Source: Bacillota bacterium (GTDB taxonomy: Bacteria > Bacillota_A > Clostridia > Peptostreptococcales > Anaerovoracaceae). From it: a DNA stretch of 10,226 nt. Below, piece after piece: positions 1-8,962 of this stretch. The position numbers and the translations under genes are program-made. The notes beneath the pieces were generated by a model. That model was not told the DNA's origin, made no database searches, and saw only the letters and a list, made by a program, of their open reading frames with translations. The number at the start of each line of letters is the position of its first letter. Position 1 is the first letter of the stretch. The stretch is taken from positions 1-10,226 of the forward strand of contig JAFYLX010000114.1 in NCBI GenBank assembly GCA_017556895.1. Reading direction: 5' to 3'.

Positions 1-408
<408 letters not shown>

Positions 409-423
409 CTAAATTCCTCCTAA

Positions 424-978
424 TTAATTAGCGACCTTTACCATTGCAGGTCTAATTACTTTATTATTTAAAACATACCCCTTCTGAAGAACTCCAGTAA
501 CCTTGCCACTTTCGTACTCGGATGAGTCCTCCATCATAATTGCATTGTGGAAGTTCGGATCGAAGTCTTCCCCAAGTGCCTTGATTTCGCTTGCACCCGC
601 CTTTTCAATTACCCCTAGCAACTGCTTTAAAATCATTTCCATACCCTTATAAAAGTTGTCTTCTGCATTGCCTGCAGCAAGAGCTCTTTCAAAGTTGTCT
701 ATTACATTAAGCAATTCGCCAATTAATTTTTCGTTAGCGAATGCATAAATGTCGCTCTTTTCTTTTTCTGTTCTACGCTTGAAGTTCTGGAAGTCAGCCA
801 TAAGTCTAAGGTATCTTTCGTTAAGCGCTTCATCTTCTGGGCTTGTAGCCTTTTCTTCAGCTGTTTCTTCAGCCTGCGCCTCTCCCTCAGTCTGTGGTTC
901 TTCTGTCTCTTCGCTGGATGTTTCCTCGATTACTTCTTCTTCAAGTACTTCATCCATCTTCTTAGCATCATCACTCAT
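424..978 (-). CDS. grpE: Nucleotide exchange factor GrpE
   Basis: GrpE is a homodimeric cofactor that releases ADP from DnaK and so restarts its substrate cycle. With the ATG at 978 the product is 184 residues, a normal length. The first roughly 50 residues are very acidic (Glu-rich) and probably disordered. A long helical coiled-coil region covers about 48-105 and contains the typical RYLRLMADFQNFKRR stretch. The C-terminal beta domain carries FDPNFHNA (139-146) and GYVLNNKVIRPAMVKV near the end, the GrpE signature. A GTG six codons upstream (996) is in frame, but it uses the GTGGAGG that serves as ribosome binding site for the ATG, so I prefer 978. Only one base separates the hrcA stop from this start, which suggests translational coupling inside the heat-shock operon. 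Confidence 0.97.
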   Translation of the reverse strand: MSDDAKKMDEVLEEEVIEETSSEETEEPQTEGEAQAEETAEEKATSPEDEALNERYLRLMADFQNFKRRTEKEKSDIYAFANEKLIGELLNVIDNFERALAAGNAEDNFYKGMEMILKQLLGVIEKAGASEIKALGEDFDPNFHNAIMMEDSSEYESGKVTGVLQKGYVLNNKVIRPAMVKVAN

Positions 979-979
979 T

Positions 980-2020
980 TTATTTGTTTCCTCCACTTTC
1001 GAGTTTGAATGTATCGCTTAAATTGTCTGTCAGATATTCGATTATTGAAGTAACCTCACCATACTTCATTCTTGTAGGTCCGATTACCCCAATTTTACCA
1101 ACCAGCTTACCATCTACGTGGTAACTAGCTGTAATAAGTGCACAGTCATTCATGACATCGTCGGCATTTTCCGTTCCGATAGTCACGATAACTCCGTCTT
1201 CTCTCTCGATAAGCTTTCTAGTAAAGTCTTCTTTCTGACTCAGCATAGAGATAAAGTTTTTAGCCTTCTGTAAATCGTTGTATTCAGGAATGTCGAAAAT
1301 ATTCGTAAGACCTTCCATGTATAGATTTACATTTAGCATATCCTCTAGCGTTCTCATAAAGTTTGGCATTACGTTAGCCGCAAGACCGCTCATCGCCGTA
1401 ATATCTGATTCAAAGCTTTCTATAATATTATTTTTTAAAACTTCACTGATGCTCTTGCCCTTGTAGTTGTAAGTCATAGTCTTTGCAAGAAGCTGTAAGT
1501 TTTCATCTGTGTAAGGAACGCTGATATTTAGGGCCGTATTTGATATTTTGCCACTTTCTGAAACTATCATAAGAACTACTGTATTCTCGTCTACCGGTAA
1601 TAAGTTGATAAATTTCAGTGCATCTTCGTTCTTGCTCGGTGTTAGCGCAAAGGATGTTAAGTTAGTAATTTCGGAAAGCACTGTAGCTGCATGTTCAATA
1701 GTCTTCTCAAACTCGTAAACATTGGAGTGTAGCCTCTCTGCAATTACGTTCTTCTCTTCCTTGCTAAGTTCCTTTTTTTCCATCAAGGCGTTTACATATA
1801 GTCTGTAAGCCATGTCTGAAGGAACTCTTCCGGCAGAAGTGTGTGGATGGGTTAAGTAGCCCATTTCTTCAAGATCTGCCATTTCATTTCTAATGGTTGC
1901 AGGGCTGATGCCCAAATCGTATTTCTTGGAAATGGTTCTGGAGCCCACTGGTTCAGCAGTCTTAACATAGTCGCTGATTATTGCTTGTAAAATTCGTAGT
2001 TTACGTTCTGTAAGTTCCAT
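980..2020 (-). CDS. hrcA: Heat-inducible transcription repressor HrcA
   Basis: HrcA binds the CIRCE operator and represses class I heat-shock genes; in the known family its folding depends on GroEL, which gives feedback control. The protein is 346 residues, normal for the family. A winged helix-turn-helix covers about residues 1-75 (SRTISKKYDLGISPATIRNE, then MGYLTHPHTSAGRVPS, the conserved wing). The middle and C-terminal part is the GAF-like dimerisation domain, ending in IGVIGPTRMKYGEVTSIIEY, which is typical of HrcA. I chose the ATG at 2020 because AAAAGGAG (2028-2035) precedes it by 7 bases. An in-frame GTG at 2047 lies inside CIRCE and is unlikely to be used. It is the first gene of hrcA-grpE-dnaK and should repress itself through the CIRCE just upstream. 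Confidence 0.97.
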   Translation of the reverse strand: MELTERKLRILQAIISDYVKTAEPVGSRTISKKYDLGISPATIRNEMADLEEMGYLTHPHTSAGRVPSDMAYRLYVNALMEKKELSKEEKNVIAERLHSNVYEFEKTIEHAATVLSEITNLTSFALTPSKNEDALKFINLLPVDENTVVLMIVSESGKISNTALNISVPYTDENLQLLAKTMTYNYKGKSISEVLKNNIIESFESDITAMSGLAANVMPNFMRTLEDMLNVNLYMEGLTNIFDIPEYNDLQKAKNFISMLSQKEDFTRKLIEREDGVIVTIGTENADDVMNDCALITASYHVDGKLVGKIGVIGPTRMKYGEVTSIIEYLTDNLSDTFKLESGGNK

Positions 2021-2027
2021 CTCTCGT

Positions 2028-2035
2028 CTCCTTTT
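2028..2035 (-). promoter_or_regulatory. hrcA ribosome binding site (decides the start)
   Basis: On the minus strand AAAAGGAG is followed by 7 bases and the ATG at 2020. It begins one base after the CIRCE arm ends, so the operator and the ribosome binding site are packed side by side. This site rules against the in-frame GTG at 2047. Confidence 0.85.
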
Positions 2036-2036
2036 G

Positions 2037-2063
2037 TTAGCACTCACTTTTTTAGAGTGCTAA
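2037..2063 (-). promoter_or_regulatory. CIRCE operator (HrcA binding site)
   Basis: A perfect inverted repeat TTAGCACTC, 9 bases, GAGTGCTAA matches the established CIRCE consensus exactly. It lies between the predicted hrcA promoter and the hrcA ribosome binding site, so bound HrcA would block transcription initiation or early elongation. It is the only CIRCE in the window, so it controls hrcA-grpE-dnaK as one unit. Confidence 0.98.
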
Positions 2064-2074
2064 TCACTATATAT

Positions 2075-2103
2075 AAGATACTACTAAGATTCCCAAAAGT
2101 CAA
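2075..2103 (-). promoter_or_regulatory. Predicted sigma-A promoter of hrcA-grpE-dnaK
   Basis: On the minus strand a -35 TTGACT (2103-2098) is followed by 17 bases and a -10 TATCTT (2080-2075). Transcription would start near 2068, about 5 bases before the CIRCE element, the arrangement expected for an HrcA-repressed promoter. The -10 is imperfect. An AT-rich TATATATA just downstream is too far from the -35 to be the main -10. Confidence 0.75.
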
Positions 2104-2205
2104 CCAAAATAGCCCACTTTTTTATGTGTTTTTTGTGAAAAAATCGTCTTATATTCTTCTTATATTAAGAGAAAAAAATCACTAAATCTGCATCCCTTTT
2201 TATAG
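2104..2205. other. AT-rich intergenic spacer
   Basis: This lies upstream of the hrcA promoter and is the left part of a 367-base stretch without a gene (2021-2387). It is A/T-rich with T and A runs. It holds a direct repeat TCTTATATT at 2147-2155 and 2158-2166 (period 11). I found no open frame with a ribosome binding site, and no convincing plus-strand promoter: TTGTGA at 2133-2138 has TATATT only at a poor spacing of 22. Confidence 0.5.
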
Positions 2206-2310
2206 AAAAGCCAGTAAACCATCTCGAAGAGCGATTCCCGCAGGTAGCAACATAATATCCAAAGAAATTGCGCAGCTGAGTAAATGGAATTCAAATTGGC
2301 TGGCTTTTTT
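2206..2310 (+). other. Candidate structured RNA or short dispersed repeat
   Basis: A perfect 9-base inverted repeat encloses an 85-base interior: AAAAGCCAG at 2206-2214 and CTGGCTTTT at 2300-2308. On the plus strand the right arm runs into a T6 tract (2305-2310), as in a small RNA closed by a terminal helix and ended at a U run. Shorter nested pairings are possible: CCAT (2219-2222) with ATGG (2284-2287), CTC with GAG, and GCAA with TTGC. The interior is less AT-rich than the flanks. I do not recognise a known RNA family, and I see no good promoter. The 9-base ends could instead be terminal repeats of a small non-autonomous element, but no target duplication is visible. Strand and nature are uncertain. 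Confidence 0.3.
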
Positions 2311-2311
2311 G

Positions 2312-2339
2312 AAAAAAGGAGGCAGGGGGCTAGCTGCCT
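2312..2339 (-). terminator. Possible second intrinsic terminator after glpK
   Basis: On the minus strand AGGCAG, an 8-base loop and CTGCCT form a 6-bp GC-rich hairpin (arms 2334-2339 and 2320-2325), followed by CC and T6 (2317-2312). It lies just beyond the stronger terminator at 2349-2375 and may be a backup. The T run is displaced by two bases and the helix is short, so this is only moderately supported. Confidence 0.45.
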
Positions 2340-2348
2340 TTGTGCATG

Positions 2349-2375
2349 AAAAAAGGAGCGGTTAAACCACTCCTT
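2349..2375 (-). terminator. Intrinsic terminator of the lepA-hemW-glpK unit
   Basis: Twelve bases after the glpK stop, the minus strand has AAGGAGTGGTT and AACCGCTCCTT around a one-base centre. This is an 11-bp stem in sequence with one T-G wobble; in practice the innermost pairs open as the loop. It runs into six T (2354-2349). This is a typical rho-independent terminator and separates glpK from the heat-shock operon. Confidence 0.9.
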
Positions 2376-2387
2376 AAAATTATTTAA

Positions 2388-3887
<1,500 letters not shown>

Positions 3888-3892
3888 CTAAA

Positions 3893-5083
3893 TTATACGA
3901 AAAGAGCCATTATTCGGTTTGAAATGTCCATACCTCGCTGAGTTATCGCTATATGGCGTATATCCATTTCGGCATCACCATTTTCGATGTAGCGTTCAAA
4001 ACGCTTCTTTTCATCTGCGTATACATCCCAAAAGTTTCTTTCAAACTTATTTCTAAATTCTATTAAATCTACGCCCTTGTTCATTCTAAGTGCCGTAAAT
4101 ACATATTCTGAAATATTGTCTTCTATCGTGTTCACAGTGTAGCTGTCGACACAGTCTGCACCATATACCTTGGTTTTGCCCAGCACAGTATTATTAGATA
4201 CGTCTTGGTTTTTCATTGTACTGATATACTCGTCAATGTCGCACACATTTGAATATCTAACATTTTTCATAAATCCATGGGCACCTGCACCAAGAGCCAT
4301 ATAGTCCTCGAAAGTCCAGTACTTTTTATTATGCTCACATTCCTTGCCAGGAAGTGCCATATTAGAAATTTCGTACTGGTGATAGCCTTTCTTTTCCAAA
4401 ATTTCTACGGCCATATGGTACATAGTTCTGTCTACAATCGGCAGCTGTTCTTCTATTTCCCTAGCCTTTAGCCTTCTCCAGAATTCTGTGCCTTCTGCAA
4501 ATTCAAGACTGTAGAAAGAAATATGATCAGGTTCAAGATTAGAAGATCTTTTTACCACAGATCTCCATTTTGGTATGTCCAGCTTAGGCACGGAAAACAT
4601 TAAGTCCAAACTGATATTGTCAAATCCTGCTTTTCTAGCCATCTTAAAAGTCTTGATGGCGTCCTTAGAATTATGCAGTCTACCGAGATCTTCTAAAACG
4701 TCATCCCAAAGGGACTGCACACCGATGCTAAGCCTGTTAACCCCCGCCTCCTTATAGCCCTCGAGCTTTTTAGGAGTCAAGGTAGCCGGATTACACTCCA
4801 TAGAAACTTCAGCATTTTCATCTATGGAAAAGTTCTTTTTTAATGAACTAATAATCTTGTCTATCAGTTCAGGTTCCATCAAGCTAGGAGTCCCTCCGCC
4901 GAAAAAGATAGTGTCGGCCTGAAACTCCTTGCCATATTTTGCACCGTAGAAAGCGATTTCTTGTAGCAACGCTCTCGTATACATTTTTCTAACTTCTGGA
5001 TTATCAACAGCTTTAGAAAAAAAGTCGCAATAATGACATTTTCTTATACAGAAAGGTATATGAATGTATATTCCTGCTGCCAT
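3893..5083 (-). CDS. hemW: HemW, HemN-like radical SAM haem chaperone
   Basis: HemW is a radical SAM protein formerly annotated as oxygen-independent coproporphyrinogen III oxidase; studied members bind haem and deliver it to target proteins rather than oxidise coproporphyrinogen. The 4Fe-4S cysteines are C12, C16 and C19 (CxxxC-xx-C), followed by D-F. True HemN has a further Cys at that CxC position, so this favours HemW. GGGTPS (62-67) and NRLSIGVQS (116-124) are SAM-binding features, and HNKKYW (251-256) is the HemW-type motif. A C-terminal HemN_C-like domain occupies about the last 90 residues. Length (396) is typical of HemW. GGAG (5089-5092) lies 5 bases before the ATG. It is 30 bases after lepA, its usual Firmicute neighbour, and 14 bases before glpK, so the three are probably co-transcribed. 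Confidence 0.93.
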   Translation of the reverse strand: MAAGIYIHIPFCIRKCHYCDFFSKAVDNPEVRKMYTRALLQEIAFYGAKYGKEFQADTIFFGGGTPSLMEPELIDKIISSLKKNFSIDENAEVSMECNPATLTPKKLEGYKEAGVNRLSIGVQSLWDDVLEDLGRLHNSKDAIKTFKMARKAGFDNISLDLMFSVPKLDIPKWRSVVKRSSNLEPDHISFYSLEFAEGTEFWRRLKAREIEEQLPIVDRTMYHMAVEILEKKGYHQYEISNMALPGKECEHNKKYWTFEDYMALGAGAHGFMKNVRYSNVCDIDEYISTMKNQDVSNNTVLGKTKVYGADCVDSYTVNTIEDNISEYVFTALRMNKGVDLIEFRNKFERNFWDVYADEKKRFERYIENGDAEMDIRHIAITQRGMDISNRIMALFV

Positions 5084-5113
5084 TTTTTCTCCAACCTATA
5101 TAAATGATATTAG

Positions 5114-6931
5114 TTATTTGTTTTCATCGTACTTAAGTACAGCAGTGAAAGCTTCCTGAGGAACTTCAACAGTACCGAACTGTCTCATTCTCTTCTTACC
5201 TTCCTTCTGCTTTTCAAGAAGCTTCTTCTTTCTGGAAATGTCGCCGCCATAGCACTTAGCGATTACGTCTTTTCTGAAGGCTCTTACAGTTTCTCTGGCA
5301 ATAACCTTCTGACCGATTGCAGCCTGAATAGGAATTTCAAACTGATGCATTGGGATGATTTCCTTAAGCTTTTCGCATACAAATCTACCTCTTGAGTAAG
5401 CCTTTGATTCGTGTACGATCATTGAGAATGCGTCTACTAAATCCTTATTTAATAGGATGTCCATCTTTACTACCTGAGAACGTTCGTAATGAGTGAATTC
5501 GTAGTCTAGTGAACCGTATCCTCTAGTCTTTGACTTTAATGCATCGAAGAAGTCGTAAATAACTTCGTTAAGAGGCATTTCGTAATGTAACTGAACTCTC
5601 TGTTCAGTGATGTATTCCATATGGATCATTCTGCCTCGTCTTTCTTGACAGATTTCCATAATGCTTCCTACATATTCCTTCGGAATCATAATATCAGCCT
5701 TAACCATAGGTTCTTCAATATGGCTGATTTCTACCATTGGAGGAAGGTTAGACGGGTTCTGAATCATTTCTACAGTTCCGTCTGTCTTAACAACCTTATA
5801 GATTACGCTTGGTGAAGTTGTGATTACACCAAGGTTAAATTCTCTCTCAAGTCTTTCTACGATGATTTCCATATGTAAAAGACCTAAGAAACCACATCTG
5901 AAACCAAAGCCTAATGCCTGAGAAGTTTCAGGTTCAAAGTTGAAAGCAGCATCGTTTACCTGTAACTTTTCTAATGCGTCTTTAACAGTTTCATACTTTT
6001 CGCCTTCTGCAGGGTAGATACCACAGTAAACCATTGACTGAGCCTTTTTGTAACCAGGCATAGGTTCTTCTGTAGGGTTGTTGTCAAGAGTGATAGTATC
6101 ACCAACTCTAGCATCTGCGACCTGCTTGATACTTCCGCATATGTAACCTACTTCGCCAGCTCTTAATACATCCTTAGGAACAGGTCCAGGTGCGCATACA
6201 CCTACTTCAGTTACTTCATACTTCTTATTTGTATTCATTAGACGAATCATATCGCCCTTACGAACTTCGCCGTCAAATACTCTTGTGTAGATAACTACGC
6301 CCTTGTAGTTGTCGTATACTGAGTCGAAGATTAGAGCCTTTAGCTTGCCTTCCGGATTTCCAGTCGGATGAGGAATCTTCTGCACGATAGCCTCTAATAG
6401 CTCCTCAATACCGATGCCTTCTTTTGCGGAAACAAGCGGTGCATCTGATGCATCAAGTCCAATTACTTCTTCAACTTCTTCCTTGATTTCGTCCGGTCTA
6501 GCTGACGCAAGGTCGATCTTGTTTAGAGTTGGTAGAATTTCAAGGTCTTCGTCTAACGCTAGATACACGTTAGCAAGAGTCTGAGCTTCTACACCCTGAG
6601 TCGCGTCAACGATAAGTACAGCACCTTCACATGCAGCTAAACTTCTTGATACTTCGTAGTTAAAGTCAACATGTCCTGGTGTATCGATTAAGTTAAAAAT
6701 GTATTCATTGCCATCCTGAGCATGATAAACCAGTCTAGTTGTCTGAAGCTTGATTGTGATACCTCTTTCACGTTCTAGTTCCATGTTGTCTAGAAGCTGT
6801 TCCTTCATATCACGCTTTGCAACTAAACCCGTTTTTTCGATAATACGGTCGGCAAGAGTTGATTTGCCGTGGTCGATATGTGCAATAATACTAAAATTTC
6901 TTATATATTCTTGGTAATTTTTGTTCGCCAT
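5114..6931 (-). CDS. lepA: Elongation factor 4 (LepA), ribosome-associated GTPase
   Basis: LepA (EF4) is a translational GTPase related to EF-G; it has been linked to back-translocation and to 30S assembly or initiation, and its exact role is debated. GTPase motifs are complete: AHIDHGKST (17-25, P-loop), RERGITI (54-60, G2/switch I), DTPGH (83-87, G3), NKID (137-140, G4) and SAKEG (168-172, G5). EF-G-like domains II, III and V follow, then the LepA-specific C-terminal domain with the conserved [19 protein letters not shown] stretch. The 605 residues are normal (about 600). GAGGA (6936-6940) precedes the ATG closely. It is the first gene of lepA-hemW-glpK and has its own predicted promoter (6966-6994). 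Confidence 0.98.
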   Translation of the reverse strand: MANKNYQEYIRNFSIIAHIDHGKSTLADRIIEKTGLVAKRDMKEQLLDNMELERERGITIKLQTTRLVYHAQDGNEYIFNLIDTPGHVDFNYEVSRSLAACEGAVLIVDATQGVEAQTLANVYLALDEDLEILPTLNKIDLASARPDEIKEEVEEVIGLDASDAPLVSAKEGIGIEELLEAIVQKIPHPTGNPEGKLKALIFDSVYDNYKGVVIYTRVFDGEVRKGDMIRLMNTNKKYEVTEVGVCAPGPVPKDVLRAGEVGYICGSIKQVADARVGDTITLDNNPTEEPMPGYKKAQSMVYCGIYPAEGEKYETVKDALEKLQVNDAAFNFEPETSQALGFGFRCGFLGLLHMEIIVERLEREFNLGVITTSPSVIYKVVKTDGTVEMIQNPSNLPPMVEISHIEEPMVKADIMIPKEYVGSIMEICQERRGRMIHMEYITEQRVQLHYEMPLNEVIYDFFDALKSKTRGYGSLDYEFTHYERSQVVKMDILLNKDLVDAFSMIVHESKAYSRGRFVCEKLKEIIPMHQFEIPIQAAIGQKVIARETVRAFRKDVIAKCYGGDISRKKKLLEKQKEGKKRMRQFGTVEVPQEAFTAVLKYDENK

Positions 6932-6965
6932 TTTATCCTCACTTAAAACAATCTATTAACACTAT

Positions 6966-6994
6966 ATTTTAGCGTAAAATCAGCTTATTTTCAA
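6966..6994 (-). promoter_or_regulatory. Predicted sigma-A promoter of lepA-hemW-glpK
   Basis: On the minus strand TTGAAA (6994-6989), 17 bases, TAAAAT (6971-6966) is a near-consensus vegetative promoter. Its -10 contains the TAA stop (6971-6969) of the small membrane-protein gene. Transcription would begin near 6959, giving a leader of about 28 bases before lepA. This would let lepA, hemW and glpK be made in growing cells independently of the upstream sporulation genes. Confidence 0.75.
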
Positions 6995-7130
6995 TGAAAA
7001 CTTGTAAAGTATTGCTAATTGAATCGGCAAAACCATACATCATCGCACCTTGTCTATCAACCCTAAGAAGAAAAACAGTAAGCACAAAAAACAAGAAGAA
7101 TATAAAAATAGATTTAGCAAGTGTTTTCAT
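6969..7130 (-). CDS. Small membrane protein (53 aa), positional counterpart of YqxA
   Basis: A short open frame begins at the ATG at 7130, six bases after a perfect GGAGG (7137-7141), and stops at TAA 6971-6969. The product starts MKTLAKSIFIFFLFFVLTVF: a Lys-containing start, one hydrophobic segment over about residues 6-22, then RVDRQGAMMYGF and a short amphipathic tail ending ENKLILR. One membrane span with the tail outside or inside cannot be decided. B. subtilis has yqxA (DUF3679), also a small protein with an N-terminal membrane segment, in the same slot between spoIIP and lepA. This product is about half the length I recall for YqxA, so homology is an inference from position and general form. 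It begins 34 bases after spoIIP and is probably co-transcribed with it during sporulation. Function unknown. Confidence 0.75.
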   Translation of the reverse strand: MKTLAKSIFIFFLFFVLTVFLLRVDRQGAMMYGFADSISNTLQVFIENKLILR

Positions 7131-7164
7131 GCTCATCCTCCGTCTCTCTCTTTTCCAAAAAATT

Positions 7165-8043
7165 TTATCTAAGAACCTCTGCCAGTATATTTCCTACAAC
7201 AGTAGCCGTATTCCTACAATCTTCAATTTGATTTCTATTAAATCCTATCTCCAGTAGCAGATACTGAGATGACAAATCCTGATTGTATCTATATCCACGC
7301 TCTATAACTGCACCTGTAAATCCCTCATACTTTTTGCTAGCCACATCGTTGAGCTTGGTTATAAAGGCCTTGTTTTGACTATATGTAGACGCGCCAGTCC
7401 CTATAACATAAGAATATCTAGCGCAAGTTTTGCCATCTATTGAAACAGTAGGTGATGGTTCCGTTGAAGATACTGCATCCCTATGAAGATCTATAACACA
7501 CTCTATGGTAGGATATTTTGCCAGAAGAGTCTCTGTAGTATCATATGATCTGTCATACGAGTCGTTATATGATGGGTAGTCATGCAAAGTCTTATCATGT
7601 ACTACACCTATGCCTTTGGCTTCCAGTGTTCTCTGCAATACATTCCCTACATCCCTCACGGTGTTTTCTTCATCTCTCGTGTGAAAGTTTCCGCCCGAAG
7701 CAGGCAAATAAGACTCGGTGGCATGTGTATGGACGATTAGCACTTTCGGTTCCTCCGAAGAAATAACCACATCTTTAGAATCTTCCTTATCTTTGTCGTC
7801 ATTGTTTTCTAGAGTTTCCATCTTGCCGCCAGAGAATTCCCCATCATTATCTCTAGAATCTGCCAGCTTAAGGCCCATCGAAGGGTAGGCTGTACTTATA
7901 CACATTACCCCAAGGTCTGTAGCAGTCATACTTAAATCTTCAAATCCGGGTATAGCAACATCCTCGACAACCATGAAATTATAGAAGAAAAAAGTACTAA
8001 CCAGATATGTCAACAACACCACCTTAGAAAGAGTTTTTCGCAT
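7165..8043 (-). CDS. spoIIP: Stage II sporulation protein SpoIIP, peptidoglycan amidase/endopeptidase
   Basis: SpoIIP degrades septal peptidoglycan with SpoIID and SpoIIM so that the mother cell can engulf the forespore. An N-terminal membrane anchor covers about residues 8-25 (VVLLTYLVSTFFFYNFMVV), followed by a polar, Asp/Glu/Lys-rich linker to about 98. The catalytic domain starts with VLIVHTHATESY (101-112), whose histidines and E110 are typical zinc or active-site residues; the second site is DLHRDA (185-190, H187) and the last LLLEIG with E265. FHTRDEENTVRDVG (120-133) is also characteristic. At 292 residues it is shorter than many homologues, mainly in the linker. An AAGGGG-type ribosome binding site precedes the ATG, 28 bases after the gpr stop. 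Expected location is the mother-cell membrane facing the septum. Confidence 0.95.
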   Translation of the reverse strand: MRKTLSKVVLLTYLVSTFFFYNFMVVEDVAIPGFEDLSMTATDLGVMCISTAYPSMGLKLADSRDNDGEFSGGKMETLENNDDKDKEDSKDVVISSEEPKVLIVHTHATESYLPASGGNFHTRDEENTVRDVGNVLQRTLEAKGIGVVHDKTLHDYPSYNDSYDRSYDTTETLLAKYPTIECVIDLHRDAVSSTEPSPTVSIDGKTCARYSYVIGTGASTYSQNKAFITKLNDVASKKYEGFTGAVIERGYRYNQDLSSQYLLLEIGFNRNQIEDCRNTATVVGNILAEVLR

Positions 8044-8071
8044 ATTTATTCCCCTTAAAATTATTCTAACT

Positions 8072-8920
8072 TTAAGAATATATGCCGGGATGCAGCGTTA
8101 TATTTATTGCCTTTGAAATAATGTCCGAAAAATCTTTAATAAGTTCATCTATGTCTGTGGAGGTAACTATCATGTCGTAGTTAGATTCCTCGTTAATGGT
8201 ACCTGACGCATCTAAGATAATAGTCCGTGCATCAATTACCGTTGGAACCCCAATAGCAATGACCTTGCATCCAAGAGTTTCTTTATTTATGGACTTTCTG
8301 CGATTTCCCATGCCTGCCCCTGGCTCAATGCCTGTATCGGAGATCTGAATGGTAGTGGACATCCTCTCCATATTCCTTGCGGCAAGAGAATCTACAACAA
8401 TTACAGCCTCAGGATTCACCATTTTAACAACCTTCTCAATTAAATCGGCCGTCTCCATGCCGGTCACCCCAGTGACCGATGGATTAAATCCACTTACGTT
8501 TCCCATCTCGAAATCCCCATCCGCATCGTATATTTTAAAAAGATGACTTGTAATCTTAACCTTGTCTATGGTATGGGGTCCAAGGCTGTCGGGTGTGACC
8601 TTCTCATTTCCTAGTCCTACTACCAATACTTTAAGATAGTAGTGAAAAGGTATGAGTTCCTTCAAACGTTCTGCCAAGGCTTTAGCTACTCTTTCTTTGA
8701 TTCCATCCTTTTGCCGAATTATTCCATTAGATTCCACCGTAATGTATCTTCCCATTTTCTTGCCAAATGCTTTTTCACCCGCGGGTGAAATTATCTCTAT
8801 ATCCGTAATAGCAATGTCCTCGTCAACTTGACTATGCTTCTTGATGTATCCAGTAGCTTTTGCCCTCGCCTCTTCTAATAGCTCGTGATTTTCTATCGCC
8901 AAATCGGTTCTGTAATTCAT
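8072..8920 (-). CDS. gpr: GPR endopeptidase, spore (germination) protease
   Basis: GPR cuts small acid-soluble spore proteins (SASPs) at germination, freeing spore DNA and supplying amino acids. It belongs to MEROPS family A25. Conserved blocks are VVGLGN (100-105), TPDSLGP with D111, VIVVDSLAAR with D177, GIEPGAGMGNRR (197-208) and GVPTVIDA (224-231); the two aspartates fit the proposed catalytic pair. The protein starts MNYRTDLAIE, so the RTDLA(V/I)E self-cleavage site is only a few residues from the N-terminus, whereas Bacillus zymogens carry about 15 propeptide residues. At 282 residues it is shorter than the roughly 370 of Bacillus. AAGGAG (8927-8932) lies 6 bases before the ATG. First gene of gpr-spoIIP-small membrane protein. 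Confidence 0.96.
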   Translation of the reverse strand: MNYRTDLAIENHELLEEARAKATGYIKKHSQVDEDIAITDIEIISPAGEKAFGKKMGRYITVESNGIIRQKDGIKERVAKALAERLKELIPFHYYLKVLVVGLGNEKVTPDSLGPHTIDKVKITSHLFKIYDADGDFEMGNVSGFNPSVTGVTGMETADLIEKVVKMVNPEAVIVVDSLAARNMERMSTTIQISDTGIEPGAGMGNRRKSINKETLGCKVIAIGVPTVIDARTIILDASGTINEESNYDMIVTSTDIDELIKDFSDIISKAINITLHPGIYS

Positions 8921-8962
8921 AATTAACTCCTTTTGGTTGGTGCTTTTATACTAAAATTCCAT

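Noticed and set aside
979..996. N-terminal extension of GrpE from a GTG at 996
   Set aside because: It overlaps the end of hrcA and consumes the GGAGG that precedes the ATG at 978.
749..1021. Ser-rich 90-codon open frame on the plus strand across grpE
   Set aside because: Shadow of the Glu-rich GrpE N-terminus read on the opposite strand; no ribosome binding site.
2021..2047. N-terminal extension of HrcA from a GTG at 2047
   Set aside because: The GTG lies inside the CIRCE operator, has no ribosome binding site, and the extra codons include the AAAGGAG that serves the ATG at 2020.
2206..2310. SRP (4.5S) RNA or another named small RNA
   Set aside because: The conserved SRP tetraloop and asymmetric-loop sequences are absent, and no riboswitch core I know could be recognised.
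2206..2340. Stop-free minus-strand frame over the glpK-hrcA gap, ending in LLAFL and a stop near 2203
   Set aside because: No start codon with a ribosome binding site, low-complexity beginning inside terminator sequence, and no recognisable domain. I treat the region as a structured or repeat element instead.
7131..7136. Alternative ATG at 7136 for the small membrane protein
   Set aside because: It directly abuts GGAGG with no spacing; the ATG at 7130 has ideal spacing.
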